Source of the DNA: Bacteroidales bacterium UBA5349
Lineage (GTDB): Bacteria > Bacteroidota > Bacteroidia > Bacteroidales > Tenuifilaceae
NCBI GenBank assembly: GCA_002410065.1
Contig: DHQB01000023.1
Location: forward strand, 130,176 to 194,175
Direction: 5' to 3'
DNA: 64,000 bases
Position 1 is the first letter of the stretch, and every line of letters starts with the position of its first letter. Below, one piece after another: positions 53,775-63,080 of the stretch. Both the position numbers and the translations under genes were made by a program. The notes under the pieces are model-generated. The model was not told where the DNA came from. It ran no database searches and saw only the letters and a list, made by a program, of their open reading frames with translations.

Positions 53775-54077
53775 ATGACAACTGATACACAAAACCCCCA
53801 AAGTCAATCTGGACAAACAGTAATTATTCAGCAAAGTGACAAAAAATCCAACGGTGTTGGAACCTCAGGTTTCGTTTTAGCCTTAATAGCCTTGTTTCTG
53901 GGTTGGGTCCCTTTCTTAGGATGGATATTATGGCTATTAGGCCTTATTTTATCTTTTGTTGGTGTATTTAAGGAGCCAAAAGGATTGGCTATTGCAGGAT
54001 TAGTGATTTCACTAATAGGCATAATTTTATTGATTACTGTGTTTGGAGCAATTTTAGGAGGAGCTGCTTTTTTATAA
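53775..54077 (+). CDS. Small DUF4190-like membrane protein
   Basis: A 100-residue protein. The N-terminus is polar, rich in Q, S and T (about 1-32). It is followed by two or three membrane helices with small residues: GFVLALIALFLGWVPFLGWILWLLGLILSFVGVF and GLAIAGLVISLIGIILLITVFGAIL, separated by KEPKG. This is the DUF4190/TM2-like pattern of small membrane proteins of unknown role. A terminator-like hairpin follows near 54173. Confidence 0.75.
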   Translation: MTTDTQNPQSQSGQTVIIQQSDKKSNGVGTSGFVLALIALFLGWVPFLGWILWLLGLILSFVGVFKEPKGLAIAGLVISLIGIILLITVFGAILGGAAFL

Positions 54078-54172
54078 ATAGATAAACTAAGCTATTTGTT
54101 TACTTCCCAATGGTAGCTTCTTATCGTTATGGATTAACAAAATCCTAAAATAATTTCTACTCTTTTGCATTT

Positions 54173-54210
54173 AAAAGGGGGTGGCTTTTTGGTCACCCTT
54201 TTCTCTTTTC
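54173..54210 (+). terminator. Probable terminator
   Basis: AAAAGGG pairs with CCCTTTT around an imperfect GTGG/TCAC extension and a T-rich loop, followed by TCTCTTTTC. It lies about 95 bases past the small membrane protein gene. Confidence 0.65.
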
Positions 54211-54331
54211 AGTAATATTTTTTTAAAAACCCCCATAAATAAATTGTTATTCTAGATTTATTGTCGATATTGAACCACATGGTTTAACCAAATGGTCAAG
54301 GTTTGTGTTTACACAAAATTATTAAAGTATA

Positions 54332-54946
54332 ATGACTGAAAAAGATAAGCAAACGGAAGAAAAAATTTTTGAAGCAGCCACAACCATATTCTTAGAGAAA
54401 GGCATGGACGGTGCCCGAATGCAGGAAATTGCTGACCGCGCAGGGATTAATAAATCATTGCTGCATTACTATTACCGATCAAAAGATCGGCTATTTAATG
54501 CTGTATTCGAAGCGATTGTAAGACTATTGTTTCAAAAGTTTGCTCCAGTATTAGACGAAAAACTTACCCTAGAGGAAAAAACAAGATTTTTTCTAAGGGA
54601 ACACATATCTTTTCTTCAACAAAACCCTAGGTTAGCTTCTTTTGTCCTCAACGAAATTAACCGCAATCCAGCAATAGTTAAAAAATTTATCGAGAAACTC
54701 GACTTTAATACTTTGTGGGATACTCTTGAAACACAACACCAAGATGAATTTTTAAAGTATAATATCACTCGAGAATCTATACCACAGTTAATAACTTCCA
54801 TTTTAGCATTAAGTGTTTTTCCGTTTGCAGCCAGGGCGCTAATTGCCAGTATATTTGAAACAAATGAATTTTCTTTTGATGATTATATAGAACAGCGGAA
54901 AGAGTATGCCGCCGATTTTGTTGTTAATGCTATTAAAAATAAATAA
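54332..54946 (+). CDS. TetR/AcrR-family transcriptional regulator
   Basis: A 204-residue repressor. The N-terminal helix-turn-helix is textbook TetR: EKIFEAATTIFLEKGMDGARMQEIADRAGINKSLLHYYYRSKDRLFNAVFEAI. The all-helical C-terminal part is the ligand-binding and dimer region. It is the first gene of the efflux operon; the TolC gene follows after only 7 bases. It is therefore the probable regulator of the whole unit and of itself, releasing DNA when a toxic ligand binds. Confidence 0.95.
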   Translation: MTEKDKQTEEKIFEAATTIFLEKGMDGARMQEIADRAGINKSLLHYYYRSKDRLFNAVFEAIVRLLFQKFAPVLDEKLTLEEKTRFFLREHISFLQQNPRLASFVLNEINRNPAIVKKFIEKLDFNTLWDTLETQHQDEFLKYNITRESIPQLITSILALSVFPFAARALIASIFETNEFSFDDYIEQRKEYAADFVVNAIKNK

Positions 54947-54953
54947 TAGACGG

Positions 54954-56252
54954 ATGAACATACAAAAACTTACATTTCTAGTCCTCATAGCTATAGGTGT
55001 GGGGCAGCTTAAAGCCCAAAATTCCATATCACTTAAGGAGTGTTATGATAAAGCCTACGCATCAACCCCAATAGCTTCCGAAAAGGAGCTTTACAATCAG
55101 ATTTGGCAAGTAAAGGATAAAAACCTCTCGAAGGGTTGGCTTCCAACCCTTGATGCCAATGGCAGTTTTGTTTATAACTCGTCGGTTATGGATTTATCTG
55201 AGGTTATGGGCTCGCTGCCCATACCGGGTATTGCTAATCAAATTAAGCCACTACCGCACGAACAGTATAAAATTACCCTCGATATTAACCAAACCATTTA
55301 CGATGGGGGCGCGGTTAAAAGCGCAAGAGCCATTGAAAAAGCCGAACACATTATTAACGAGAAGCAAATTGAGGTAGATTTGTATAAGTTGCGTAGCCAG
55401 ATTAATACCTACTATTTCAACCTGTTACTTATTGATAGGCAGAGAGTGCTGTTCCAGAATTACCTCGAAATTATTGGCAAACGAATAGCCTCGCTTGGCT
55501 CAGCGCACGAGAGTGGTATGTTATTACAATCGGATATAGATGTGCTAACCTGCGAAAAGATAAAGATTGAGCAGCAGATTGCTGAAAATGCCATCCAAAA
55601 AAACTCATTGCTAAAAATACTCTCAAGCCTTATTGGGATTGATATTGACGGCTCTGTGGAATTTACGATACCCGAAACAGAGACAGAAATAACAGCTGAA
55701 ATGCAACGGCCCGAACTGCAAATTTTCGACCTCAGAAAGGAACAGCTAAATGCAACTATGAAACTAGCAGATAGTAAGCGAAGGCCAAAGGCATTTGGAT
55801 TTGCCACAGCGGGCTATGGAAATCCCCCCGGCAGTAATTTTTTTAAGGATGAGTTTGCACCGTTCTATATGGTTGGGGCAGGTGTTAAGTGGAATATATT
55901 TGACTGGAACAAAGCGAAGAATGAAAAACAAGTTATTATACTTCAGCAGAATATTATTGAGAGTAGAAAGGTTGACTTGACTGATAACCTCGAAAGACTT
56001 CTTGATGCCAAGAGTTCAGAAATACAGAGCCTTGAATCGTTGATTGAGGCTGATAGGCAACTGATTGAATTGCGCAAAAGAATTACCCAAACAGCCGAAT
56101 CGCAGTATAAAAATGGCGCAATAACTGCCACCGAATATCTCAATGAGCTGAACTCGGAAAAGCAAACCCTAATAAATCACGAAATCCACAGTATTAATCT
56201 TGCGAAGGCAAGGGTAGAGTTCTACAATATCTGCGGAAAAGAGATAAACTAA
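54954..56252 (+). CDS. TolC-family outer membrane efflux protein
   Basis: A 432-residue outer-membrane channel of the tripartite exporter. A signal peptide of about 20 residues (MNIQKLTFLVLIAIGVGQLK, then AQ) precedes two repeats of long coiled helices (LKECYDKAYASTPIASEKEL and, in the second half, LEQLNATMKLADSKRRPKAF-like sequence). I start at the ATG at 54954; a longer frame starting at 54906 overlaps the TetR gene and lacks a signal peptide. Periplasmic adaptor and ABC genes follow directly. Confidence 0.9.
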   Translation: MNIQKLTFLVLIAIGVGQLKAQNSISLKECYDKAYASTPIASEKELYNQIWQVKDKNLSKGWLPTLDANGSFVYNSSVMDLSEVMGSLPIPGIANQIKPLPHEQYKITLDINQTIYDGGAVKSARAIEKAEHIINEKQIEVDLYKLRSQINTYYFNLLLIDRQRVLFQNYLEIIGKRIASLGSAHESGMLLQSDIDVLTCEKIKIEQQIAENAIQKNSLLKILSSLIGIDIDGSVEFTIPETETEITAEMQRPELQIFDLRKEQLNATMKLADSKRRPKAFGFATAGYGNPPGSNFFKDEFAPFYMVGAGVKWNIFDWNKAKNEKQVIILQQNIIESRKVDLTDNLERLLDAKSSEIQSLESLIEADRQLIELRKRITQTAESQYKNGAITATEYLNELNSEKQTLINHEIHSINLAKARVEFYNICGKEIN

Positions 56253-56266
56253 TAATAAGTAATAAT

Positions 56267-57145
56267 ATGAGAACTGGATTAATAGCCATTATTTCAATTG
56301 CTCTGTTTGCAGGGTGTTCCGGAAATGGCGATCAAGCAGATGCATACGGAACCTTTGAGGCAACCGAGGTAATTGTATCTGCAGAAACGAGTGGACGTAT
56401 TCTGAAATTTGATGTTGCAAAAGGCTCAGAAATAGCTAAGGGAGAGCAAATTGTACTTGTCGATACTACCCTGTTTCATCTCCAAAAAGATGAAATAGAT
56501 GCTGGTATTAAGAGTATTAGTACCCGTATAGGTTCAGTAAATGCACAGAACGAGATTCTGAATCAGCAGATTGCAAACCTGAATATCAACATTGAGCGGA
56601 CTGAAAATATGCTAAAAAATGAGGCTGCAACCCAAAAGCAATACGATGACTTGCTTGGGCAGCGGGCCGTATTGCAAAAGCAAATAGTGGCCAATAGCAC
56701 CCAAAGAGCATCAATTGAATCTGAAATATCGGTTTATAAAACCAAGAGAGCTACAATGGATGAGCAAATTAATAGATGTAGCGTTAAAAGCCCGCTTAAG
56801 GGAACCCTAATAGAGAAATATGCCGAGGAAGGTGAGCTTACTGGTGCAGGAAGACCATTAGCTAAAATTGCCGACTTGTCGGTAATCAAACTTAAGGTTT
56901 ATGTTAGCGGAGCGCAATTGGGAAGCATTAAACTTGGTGGCCAATGTACGGTTAGGGTCGATGATGGCGATACAGGGTATAAAACCTTTCAAGGAATGAT
57001 ATCGCATATTGCCGAAAAGGCGGAGTTTACACCAAAAATAATACAAACAAAAGAGGAGCGTGTAACGCTTGTGTATGCCGTAACCATTGATGTGGCTAAC
57101 GATGGTACAATGAAATCGGGCATGCCCGGTGAGGCAATTTTCTAA
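56267..57145 (+). CDS. HlyD/YbhG-like periplasmic adaptor lipoprotein
   Basis: A 292-residue membrane fusion protein. Signal ALFAGCSG with Cys17 marks a lipoprotein. ATEVIVSAETSGRILKFDVAKGSEIAKGEQIVLVD is the first lipoyl half-motif (about 33-68). A long coiled-coil hairpin follows (about 75-160), then the second lipoyl half CSVKSPLKGTLIEKYAEEGE and a beta-barrel domain with ADLSVIKLKVYVSGAQL. It bridges the ABC permeases and the TolC partner. The ATP-binding gene starts 4 bases later. Confidence 0.92.
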   Translation: MRTGLIAIISIALFAGCSGNGDQADAYGTFEATEVIVSAETSGRILKFDVAKGSEIAKGEQIVLVDTTLFHLQKDEIDAGIKSISTRIGSVNAQNEILNQQIANLNINIERTENMLKNEAATQKQYDDLLGQRAVLQKQIVANSTQRASIESEISVYKTKRATMDEQINRCSVKSPLKGTLIEKYAEEGELTGAGRPLAKIADLSVIKLKVYVSGAQLGSIKLGGQCTVRVDDGDTGYKTFQGMISHIAEKAEFTPKIIQTKEERVTLVYAVTIDVANDGTMKSGMPGEAIF

Positions 57146-57149
57146 GGTT

Positions 57150-58052
57150 ATGCAAAAAGTAATTGAATCATCTGGAATTGAAAAACGATTTGGAGATGTA
57201 CAAGCTCTAAGCGATATCAATTTTGATGTAAATGAGGGTGAAATATTTGGCTTTATTGGTCCCGATGGTGCTGGTAAAACTACCCTTTTTAGACTCATTA
57301 CCACTCTACTTGTGCCCGATGCAGGAAAAATGAGGGTTCTAGGGCTTGATGCTGTTACTGGTTACAAAGAATTACGCAAGAGCATTGGCTATATGCCCGG
57401 TCGATTTAGCCTTTATGAGGACCTTTCGGTTGAAGAAAATCTTAGGTTTTATGCAACCGTTTTTGGTACCACGGTTAAAGCGAACTACAGCCTAATTTCT
57501 GATATTTATTCGCACATCGAACCCTTTAAAAAGAGGTTAGCAGGTAAACTCTCGGGTGGGATGAAGCAAAAACTAGCCCTTTCGTGTGCGCTTATCCATA
57601 AACCCTCTTTGCTTGTTCTCGATGAGCCAACAACTGGTGTTGATGCAGTATCGCGAGCAGAATTTTGGGAGATGCTGAAAAATTTGAAACAGCATAATAT
57701 AACGGTAATTGTATCTACACCCTATATGGATGAAGCCATGCGATGTAATCGGGTAGCCCTTATGCAGGATGGCAAAATAATGCTTATTGATAAGCCCGAA
57801 AAGATTAAGGATGGTTTTACCAAGAAACTATTCAGCGTAAAAGCCACTGCAAAGTATCAGCTCATTAATACGTTAAGGAACTTTTCAGGAATCAATACAG
57901 CCTATCCTTTTGGCGACTCGGTGCATATAACTTTTACCAACGACCTATTTGATATTTCATTGCTAGAGTACCTTAAAAAAAATGGTATTGCTGATGCTAC
58001 CATTGCCGAAGCTGAAGCAGGGATTGAGGATAGATTCCTTGAGTTAATGTAA
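57150..58052 (+). CDS. ABC exporter ATP-binding protein (YbhF N-half-like)
   Basis: A 300-residue ATPase. Walker A reads GPDGAGKTT, with Asp where Asn is usual; the signature is LSGGMKQK and Walker B LLVLDEPTTGVD. The C-terminal extension (about 215-300) is typical of drug exporter subunits. I start at the ATG at 57150; an in-frame GTG at 57129 lies inside the adaptor gene. A second ATPase gene follows after 35 bases. Together they correspond to the two halves of E. coli YbhF, here carried by separate genes. Confidence 0.93.
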   Translation: MQKVIESSGIEKRFGDVQALSDINFDVNEGEIFGFIGPDGAGKTTLFRLITTLLVPDAGKMRVLGLDAVTGYKELRKSIGYMPGRFSLYEDLSVEENLRFYATVFGTTVKANYSLISDIYSHIEPFKKRLAGKLSGGMKQKLALSCALIHKPSLLVLDEPTTGVDAVSRAEFWEMLKNLKQHNITVIVSTPYMDEAMRCNRVALMQDGKIMLIDKPEKIKDGFTKKLFSVKATAKYQLINTLRNFSGINTAYPFGDSVHITFTNDLFDISLLEYLKKNGIADATIAEAEAGIEDRFLELM

Positions 58053-58087
58053 AATACTTATACACTGAGAATAAGCAAGTACTATTT

Positions 58088-58825
58088 ATGACAAACGGGA
58101 AGGTAATTACAGTCAAAAATCTGGTTAAAAAATTTGAACATTTTGTGGCCAACGATAATCTGAATTTTGATGTGTACCAAGGAGAGATTTTTGGTTTTTT
58201 GGGGGCAAACGGAGCAGGTAAAACCACTGCAATTAGAATACTTTCGGGTTTGTTGCAACCTACTTCGGGCGAGGTGATTGTGGCAGGTTTTGATGCAAAA
58301 AAGTATCCTGAGAAAATTAAAAAGAATATTGGGTATATGTCCCAAAAGTTCTCTCTATACCAAGACCTTACGGTTAATGAGAATATAATGCTTTATGGTG
58401 GAATTTACGGTATAAGAAAAAAAGTTATTAAGGAACGCACGAATGAACTTTTAAAAAGTCTTCAGTTTGAGGAGTATGGCAAAAGGCTTATATCCTCTTT
58501 ACCCCTTGGGTTAAAGCAAAAACTTGCATTTTCTGTGGCCATTCTGCACGAGCCCAAAATTGTTTTTTTAGATGAGCCCACAGGGGGCGTTGACCCCATG
58601 GCCCGGCGTCAGTTTTGGGAACTGATTTACGAAGCCGCATCAAGGGGTATTACCGTTTTTGTAACCACACACTATATGGATGAAGCCGAGTACTGCGACA
58701 GGGTATCAATTATGAACGATGGTAAAATTGTGGCGCTCGATACACCAACCGAACTTAAAAGACAGTACAACGCCTCATCTATTGAAGAGGTTTTTGTGAA
58801 AATTGCACGACCAAATAGGAGTTAA
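58088..58825 (+). CDS. ABC exporter ATP-binding protein (YbhF C-half-like)
   Basis: A 245-residue ATPase. Walker A is GANGAGKTT and Walker B IVFLDEPTGGVD. The signature is degenerate (LPLGLKQK rather than LSGGQ), as in the second half of YbhF. THYMDEAEYCDRV is the H-loop region. It works with the preceding ATPase as a heterodimer and with the two permeases that follow. The start ATG is preceded by AT-rich spacer typical for the phylum. Confidence 0.93.
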   Translation: MTNGKVITVKNLVKKFEHFVANDNLNFDVYQGEIFGFLGANGAGKTTAIRILSGLLQPTSGEVIVAGFDAKKYPEKIKKNIGYMSQKFSLYQDLTVNENIMLYGGIYGIRKKVIKERTNELLKSLQFEEYGKRLISSLPLGLKQKLAFSVAILHEPKIVFLDEPTGGVDPMARRQFWELIYEAASRGITVFVTTHYMDEAEYCDRVSIMNDGKIVALDTPTELKRQYNASSIEEVFVKIARPNRS

Positions 58826-58828
58826 AGT

Positions 58829-59938
58829 ATGAAACGTTTTATTGGATTTGTAAAAAAAGAGTTTCTTCATATTTTCAGAGATTTTCGTACGTTAATCATC
58901 CTGTTTGGTATTCCAACGGCGCAAATTCTTATTTTCGGGTTTGTGGTAAGCACCGAAATAACGGACGTGGATATTGCTTTTCTTGATTTGTCAAAAGATG
59001 AGGTTACCCAAAATCTTACTGATAAATTTTGTTCTTCTGGATTTTTTCGAGGCGTTGATAATCTCCATAGCTACAACGATATTGATGATATTTTGAAGTC
59101 GGGCAGGGCTAAAGCAGTTGTGATTTTCAGTGAGAATTTTGGCCGCGATTTAATGAGTCAAGGTAAGGCCAGCATAAGCATCATTGCTGATGGTTCAGAG
59201 CCTAATACTGCAACTTTTATTACCAATTATGCGTCAGCCATTATAAGCGATTTTAACAAAGATTTTATTAAAGATGGAAGCGAGAGTAGGCTTCTTGTTC
59301 AATCGGAGGTAAGCATGTTTTATAATCCTGAACTAAAAGGGCATTTCATGTTTGTACCCGGGGTTATAGCCTATATTTTAATTCTTATTTGTGCCCTAAT
59401 GACCTCAATTACCATAACCCGCGAAAAGGAATTTGGGACAATGGAAGTTTTGCTGGTATCGCCACTTAAACCAATACAAATTATAATTGGTAAGGTAGTA
59501 CCCTACTTTATTCTTTCATTTATAAACGTAATACTAATCCTCTCGCTTTCATGGTTGGTATTTGGCCTTCCGGTTAAGGGTAGTATGTTGCTTTTACTAG
59601 CCGAAAGCATGCTTTACATCCTAATGAGTCTTTCATTGGGCATATTTATCTCTACCGTTTCAAAAAATATGCAGCAGGCAATATTCATTTCATTAGTGGG
59701 TTTGCTGCTTCCTACTATTCTCCTTTCGGGGTTTATATTTCCCATTGAGAATATGCCCAAGGTTTATGATATAGTATCATCAGTATTGCCCCCTAGGTAT
59801 TTTATAACAATAGTAAAGAGCATTATGATTAAGGGCACAGGCTTTTTGTATATCTGGAAAGAAACGTTGATACTAATCCTAATGACAATAGTTTTTATAG
59901 GGTTGAGCGTAAAGAAATTTAAAATTAGGTTAGAGTAG
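58829..59938 (+). CDS. ABC-2 type permease, first subunit (YbhS/YbhR-like)
   Basis: A 369-residue inner-membrane permease. Topology is one N-terminal helix (about 20-42), a periplasmic domain (about 45-175, with VVIFSENFGRDLMSQGKASISIIADGSEPNTATF), then five helices (about 180-365). The EKEFGTMEVLLVSPLKPIQIIIGKVVPYF coupling region is characteristic of ABC-2 exporters. It follows the ATPase gene by 3 bases and is paired with the next permease. Confidence 0.93.
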   Translation: MKRFIGFVKKEFLHIFRDFRTLIILFGIPTAQILIFGFVVSTEITDVDIAFLDLSKDEVTQNLTDKFCSSGFFRGVDNLHSYNDIDDILKSGRAKAVVIFSENFGRDLMSQGKASISIIADGSEPNTATFITNYASAIISDFNKDFIKDGSESRLLVQSEVSMFYNPELKGHFMFVPGVIAYILILICALMTSITITREKEFGTMEVLLVSPLKPIQIIIGKVVPYFILSFINVILILSLSWLVFGLPVKGSMLLLLAESMLYILMSLSLGIFISTVSKNMQQAIFISLVGLLLPTILLSGFIFPIENMPKVYDIVSSVLPPRYFITIVKSIMIKGTGFLYIWKETLILILMTIVFIGLSVKKFKIRLE

Positions 59939-59966
59939 GAGCCGTTGTGGGTAAAAACAATTAAAA

Positions 59967-61085
59967 ATGAGGACAATACTGTATTTTATTAGAAAAGAGT
60001 TTATCCAAATATTTCGCGATAAGTTTATCGGGAAAGCAATATTTGCAGTCCCATTGGTTCAACTCCTCATACTTGTTCCTGCTGTAACCTTCGAGATAAA
60101 AAACGTAAATCTTTGTGTGATTGATAGGGATATGTCTGCCGATTCCAGAAAGTTGATAAGCCAGCTTGAGGGTTCAACATTCTTTAAAATAAAATATTTA
60201 ACATTCTCCGAGGAAGAGGCCAATACCTTACTTCAGGAAAATAAATGTGATATGGTTTTGCAAATCCCCTCAAAATTTGGTAAGAACATAGGGGTAGGGG
60301 AGCAAAGTAAAATCATGGTTTCAATAAACGCCATAAATGCAACAACTGCCCAACTCTCGTTGGCATATCTAAATGGGGTAATTCAGAATTTTAACATGAA
60401 TATTGCTGTCGAAAATGCTGTTCCACTTGCCAGTTTAAGTAAACCACAAATTAATATTTCAAGCAGGCATTGGTATAACGAAACACTCAACTATAGCTAT
60501 TTTATGCTTCCGGGTATTCTTGCAATTCTGGTTACGGTTATTGGATTCCTTTTGGCAGGGCTAAACTTTGTAAAAGAAAAGGAAGTGGGTACCATTGAAC
60601 AGATAAACGTTACCCCAATAAAAAAGTATCAATTTATTACAGCAAAAATGTTCCCTTTCCTTGTGATTAGCCTCTTTGATTTGGCTCTTGGTTTGCTTAT
60701 TGGCAGGTTATTTTTTGGTGTTCCGTTTCAAGGAAGTATAGGCCTACTGTTCCTCTGCTCCGCTGTTTTTCTAATTTCCGTGCTCGGTTTGGCGCTTTTT
60801 ATCTCAACCTACTCATCAACCCAGCAACAGTTTATGTTCGTTGCGTTTTTCTTTATGATAATATTTATTCTGATGAGCGGAATTTTTACACCACTTGAGA
60901 GCATGCCCCAATGGGCACAAAAAGTAAATTTGGTTAACCCAATGGTCTACCTAATACGCATTAACAGAATGGTTATGCTAAAAGGCTCTGGTTTCCACCA
61001 AATTAGTTCAGATTTGTATGCTCTGATTGTTATTGCAACTTCATTTACCTTTTTTGCTGTAAAGAGGTATAGGAAAACGAGTTAA
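59967..61085 (+). CDS. ABC-2 type permease, second subunit (YbhR/YbhS-like)
   Basis: A 372-residue partner permease with the same topology as the preceding one: N-terminal helix (about 22-43), periplasmic domain and five C-terminal helices. The coupling region is KEKEVGTIEQINVTPIKKYQFITAKMFPF, and LMSGIFTPLESMPQWAQ is the conserved exit-loop motif. It is the last gene of the TetR-TolC-HlyD-ABC-ABC-permease-permease operon. No clear terminator follows before the pseudogene at 61254. Confidence 0.92.
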   Translation: MRTILYFIRKEFIQIFRDKFIGKAIFAVPLVQLLILVPAVTFEIKNVNLCVIDRDMSADSRKLISQLEGSTFFKIKYLTFSEEEANTLLQENKCDMVLQIPSKFGKNIGVGEQSKIMVSINAINATTAQLSLAYLNGVIQNFNMNIAVENAVPLASLSKPQINISSRHWYNETLNYSYFMLPGILAILVTVIGFLLAGLNFVKEKEVGTIEQINVTPIKKYQFITAKMFPFLVISLFDLALGLLIGRLFFGVPFQGSIGLLFLCSAVFLISVLGLALFISTYSSTQQQFMFVAFFFMIIFILMSGIFTPLESMPQWAQKVNLVNPMVYLIRINRMVMLKGSGFHQISSDLYALIVIATSFTFFAVKRYRKTS

Positions 61086-61253
61086 AGATTTTATTTCTTA
61101 TTATTCCTGCTGTTTTTGCATAAATAAATCCCCCAAAGATTGCCCGTCTTGCTCAGAATAACCAATTGCGAATATTTTTAACGAATTACCCGAAAAATTA
61201 TCCGTAATTTAGTTTTCACGAATAAATAGTGCTTTTTTGTTCAGTAATTTACA

Positions 61254-61758
61254 ATGAGTGCAATGCTAAATTCGTTAATTCTACTCTCTTTTTTTTATCT
61301 GCTTTTTTGTAATCCTCCTTCTTTTGCTGAAAGAAATTTAGCCGGAGGCACTATATCTATAACTTAAAGCAACCCAAATACCAGCGTAGAAGTTGATTTT
61401 GAAGAGCCGCAGGAACTGCCTTCTCATAGTAACTCTTATTCGGTTAACGAGGCGATATATAGGGAAACAATTGACAGCCTTCAGCACTTTTTAAAAAATA
61501 GGGATACTGAGTTCGAAGCAGGTATTATTTGTGAAATGGGCTCTGCACATTATCGTAACTTTAATTTTGAGAAAGGTCTTGATTGTGCCAAAGAAGCACT
61601 TGGAATAGGTCATTCCATTAACAATACTGTTATCATTATAAGGGCGTTGAGATTATTTGCCGATAATTATTATGCCAAGCGCATTACGAGCAATCAACCG
61701 ATTATTTTCTGCAAGAATTGGAATACCATTATATTAGCCCCAACTAAGTACATGACAA
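61254..61758 (+). pseudogene. Broken TPR protein interrupted by an IS4-family element
   Basis: The ATG at 61254 opens a signal-peptide-like start (LILLSFFYLLFCNPPSFAE). An in-frame TAA at 61365-61367 then cuts the frame. The same frame continues past it with TPR-like sequence (SVNEAIYRETIDSLQHFL, then AHYRNFNFEKGLDCAKEALGIG). Around 61675-61680 the reading switches to another frame, where HYEQSTDYFLQELEYHYIS continues the TPR pattern. The insertion sequence begins at about 61745 and removes the rest. Three lesions (stop, frameshift, insertion) make it a pseudogene. The original was probably a TPR-bearing regulator or kinase of the kind common in Bacteroidota. Confidence 0.75.
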
Positions 61759-62715
61759 AAAATTAAAAATATTAATATCATCTTGAAAATAAGCGTTTAA
61801 TAGCACAGTTGCAATGTAAGTTAGCCCGTATTTGAATAAACTTTTAGCCTTTTTCCCGTGTTTTTTGGTTTTTATTGGTTTGACGTACTTATGCAAATAA
61901 TCACCCACCAAATAGGCCCATGTAAATTCAATCATCACAAAGGCAAACAGTTTTTCAATTCGATCAATTTCCGTCAGGTGTGTATCCTCAATGTTGAACC
62001 CACTAGTTTTAAGCGCTTTGAATGCCGTTTCAATCTGCCATCGCTCCTTGTAAATGGCCAGTGCATCTTCAGGTTTGTTGAATGAGATAACAAGCTGCAA
62101 TTCAGGTTTTCCCTTTTTGTCTTTTACTTTAGAACCTGAGAGATAACAAAGCTGGTTGTTCAGGGAAACGATGCGCTGATTCACCCGGCAACCGTTTAAT
62201 GGCAAATCGGCAAACAGCCAGCTGGCCTTAACCCGCTTCCCATTGCGTGGTTGTTCGACCCAAAAGTTTTCACGGATACGAATATAGTACCGAATTCGCC
62301 TTTCATTCTGGTGCTTAATCCATTTTTCTCCCACAAACTCCCGGTCTGCTGTCAAGCAATCTAAAGACTCAGTGCCCAAAAATCGAATAATCCTTTCAAT
62401 CAGATCAATTCGTTCATGGGTATTTGAGTTGCCAAATTTGGGTAATAGTTTAAACATCAATGGGAAAGCAACTCCATGGTAAACAACTGCGATGACGAGT
62501 ATATTAATGTTCTGCTGACCAAACTTCCAATTCGTCCTGTCCATGGCTAGGCGGTATGGGGGTTTGTGCGGTAGTAGCCTGAATATCAAGCGGGCGATTA
62601 AATCCGTGTCCAAAAGATAGGCTGCCATAAACCGCTGTATTCTCCTGAGCGAGGAACTCGTACTGGCATTACTATCAAATGCAGTAGCAAGCTTCTCAAA
62701 GCCAACGGTCTGCAT
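61744..62715 (-). CDS. IS4-family transposase
   Basis: From the ATG at 62715 the frame gives 323 residues with the full DDE set of IS4 enzymes: first Asp in YRLAMDRTNWKFGQ, second in LTADREFVGEKW, and Glu in YKERWQIETAFKALK. Translated sequence that belongs to the family continues upstream of that ATG in the same frame (HEQTGRNLARVKFFVLFISALC), back to a TAA near 62860. No ATG, GTG or TTG exists in that extension, so the native start has been lost or mutated and the protein may be N-terminally shortened or dead. The stop codon lies at the very end of the left terminal repeat. Confidence 0.85.
   Translation of the reverse strand: MQTVGFEKLATAFDSNASTSSSLRRIQRFMAAYLLDTDLIARLIFRLLPHKPPYRLAMDRTNWKFGQQNINILVIAVVYHGVAFPLMFKLLPKFGNSNTHERIDLIERIIRFLGTESLDCLTADREFVGEKWIKHQNERRIRYYIRIRENFWVEQPRNGKRVKASWLFADLPLNGCRVNQRIVSLNNQLCYLSGSKVKDKKGKPELQLVISFNKPEDALAIYKERWQIETAFKALKTSGFNIEDTHLTEIDRIEKLFAFVMIEFTWAYLVGDYLHKYVKPIKTKKHGKKAKSLFKYGLTYIATVLLNAYFQDDINIFNFLSCT
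61747..61762 (+). repeat. Left terminal inverted repeat of the IS4-family element
   Basis: AGTACATGACAAAAAA, matching the complement of the right end with one difference. Confidence 0.7.
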
Positions 62716-62933
62716 TTTACACAGTGCACTGATAAATAAAACAAAGAACTTTACACGGGCTAGATTTCTACCTGTTTGTTCATGGAAAATGGAAACTAAT
62801 TCACTACTTTTATCCTCTACTCTGGGTGTCGTGTATTCTTACTTTGAAGTGCGGTAATTTCTTGTAAGATACTGATATTCAGAGTATTAACCAAATACTT
62901 ATAGCCCTATATTATTGGTATTCAGTTATTTAT

Positions 62934-62949
62934 TTTTTTGTCATATACT
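62934..62949 (-). repeat. Right terminal inverted repeat of the IS4-family element
   Basis: Read on the minus strand it is AGTATATGACAAAAAA, matching the left repeat at 15 of 16 positions. Confidence 0.7.
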
Positions 62950-63024
62950 AAAATAAAACACTCTTTTTTTAACATAAATAATTGCTGATAAGGCTAGTAA
63001 TAATTAAATATTTGGTAATAATAG

Positions 63025-63080
63025 AAGGCTGTCTAAAGAGTCTTAATGATCTTAAATAGACAGCCTCCTATTTTATTTAT
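63025..63080. terminator. Hairpin between the IS element and the barrel gene
   Basis: A perfect 10-bp stem AGGCTGTCTA/TAGACAGCCT with a 21-base loop. On the plus strand it is followed by the moderately T-rich CCTATTTTATTTATT. It could end plus-strand transcripts; for the minus-strand barrel gene the T tract is weak. Confidence 0.5.

Larger units (their letters stand above)
61745..62951. mobile_element. IS4-family insertion sequence, about 1.2 kb
   Basis: The element is bounded by imperfect inverted repeats. The left end reads TAAGTACATGACAAAAAA from 61745, and the right end, read on the minus strand from 62951, gives TTAGTATATGACAAAAAA, matching at 16 of 18 positions. The transposase fills most of it. 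No target-site duplication is evident, which suggests an old insertion or a later rearrangement. It truncates the TPR gene on its left. Confidence 0.75.

Noticed and set aside
57129..57149. GTG start for the first ATPase of the efflux operon
   Set aside because: It lies inside the end of the adaptor gene, and the ATG at 57150 gives the normal ABC start.
61254..61367. 37-codon frame with signal peptide as an independent small secreted peptide
   Set aside because: The same frame continues beyond the stop with TPR-like coding sequence, so it is the head of a broken gene.
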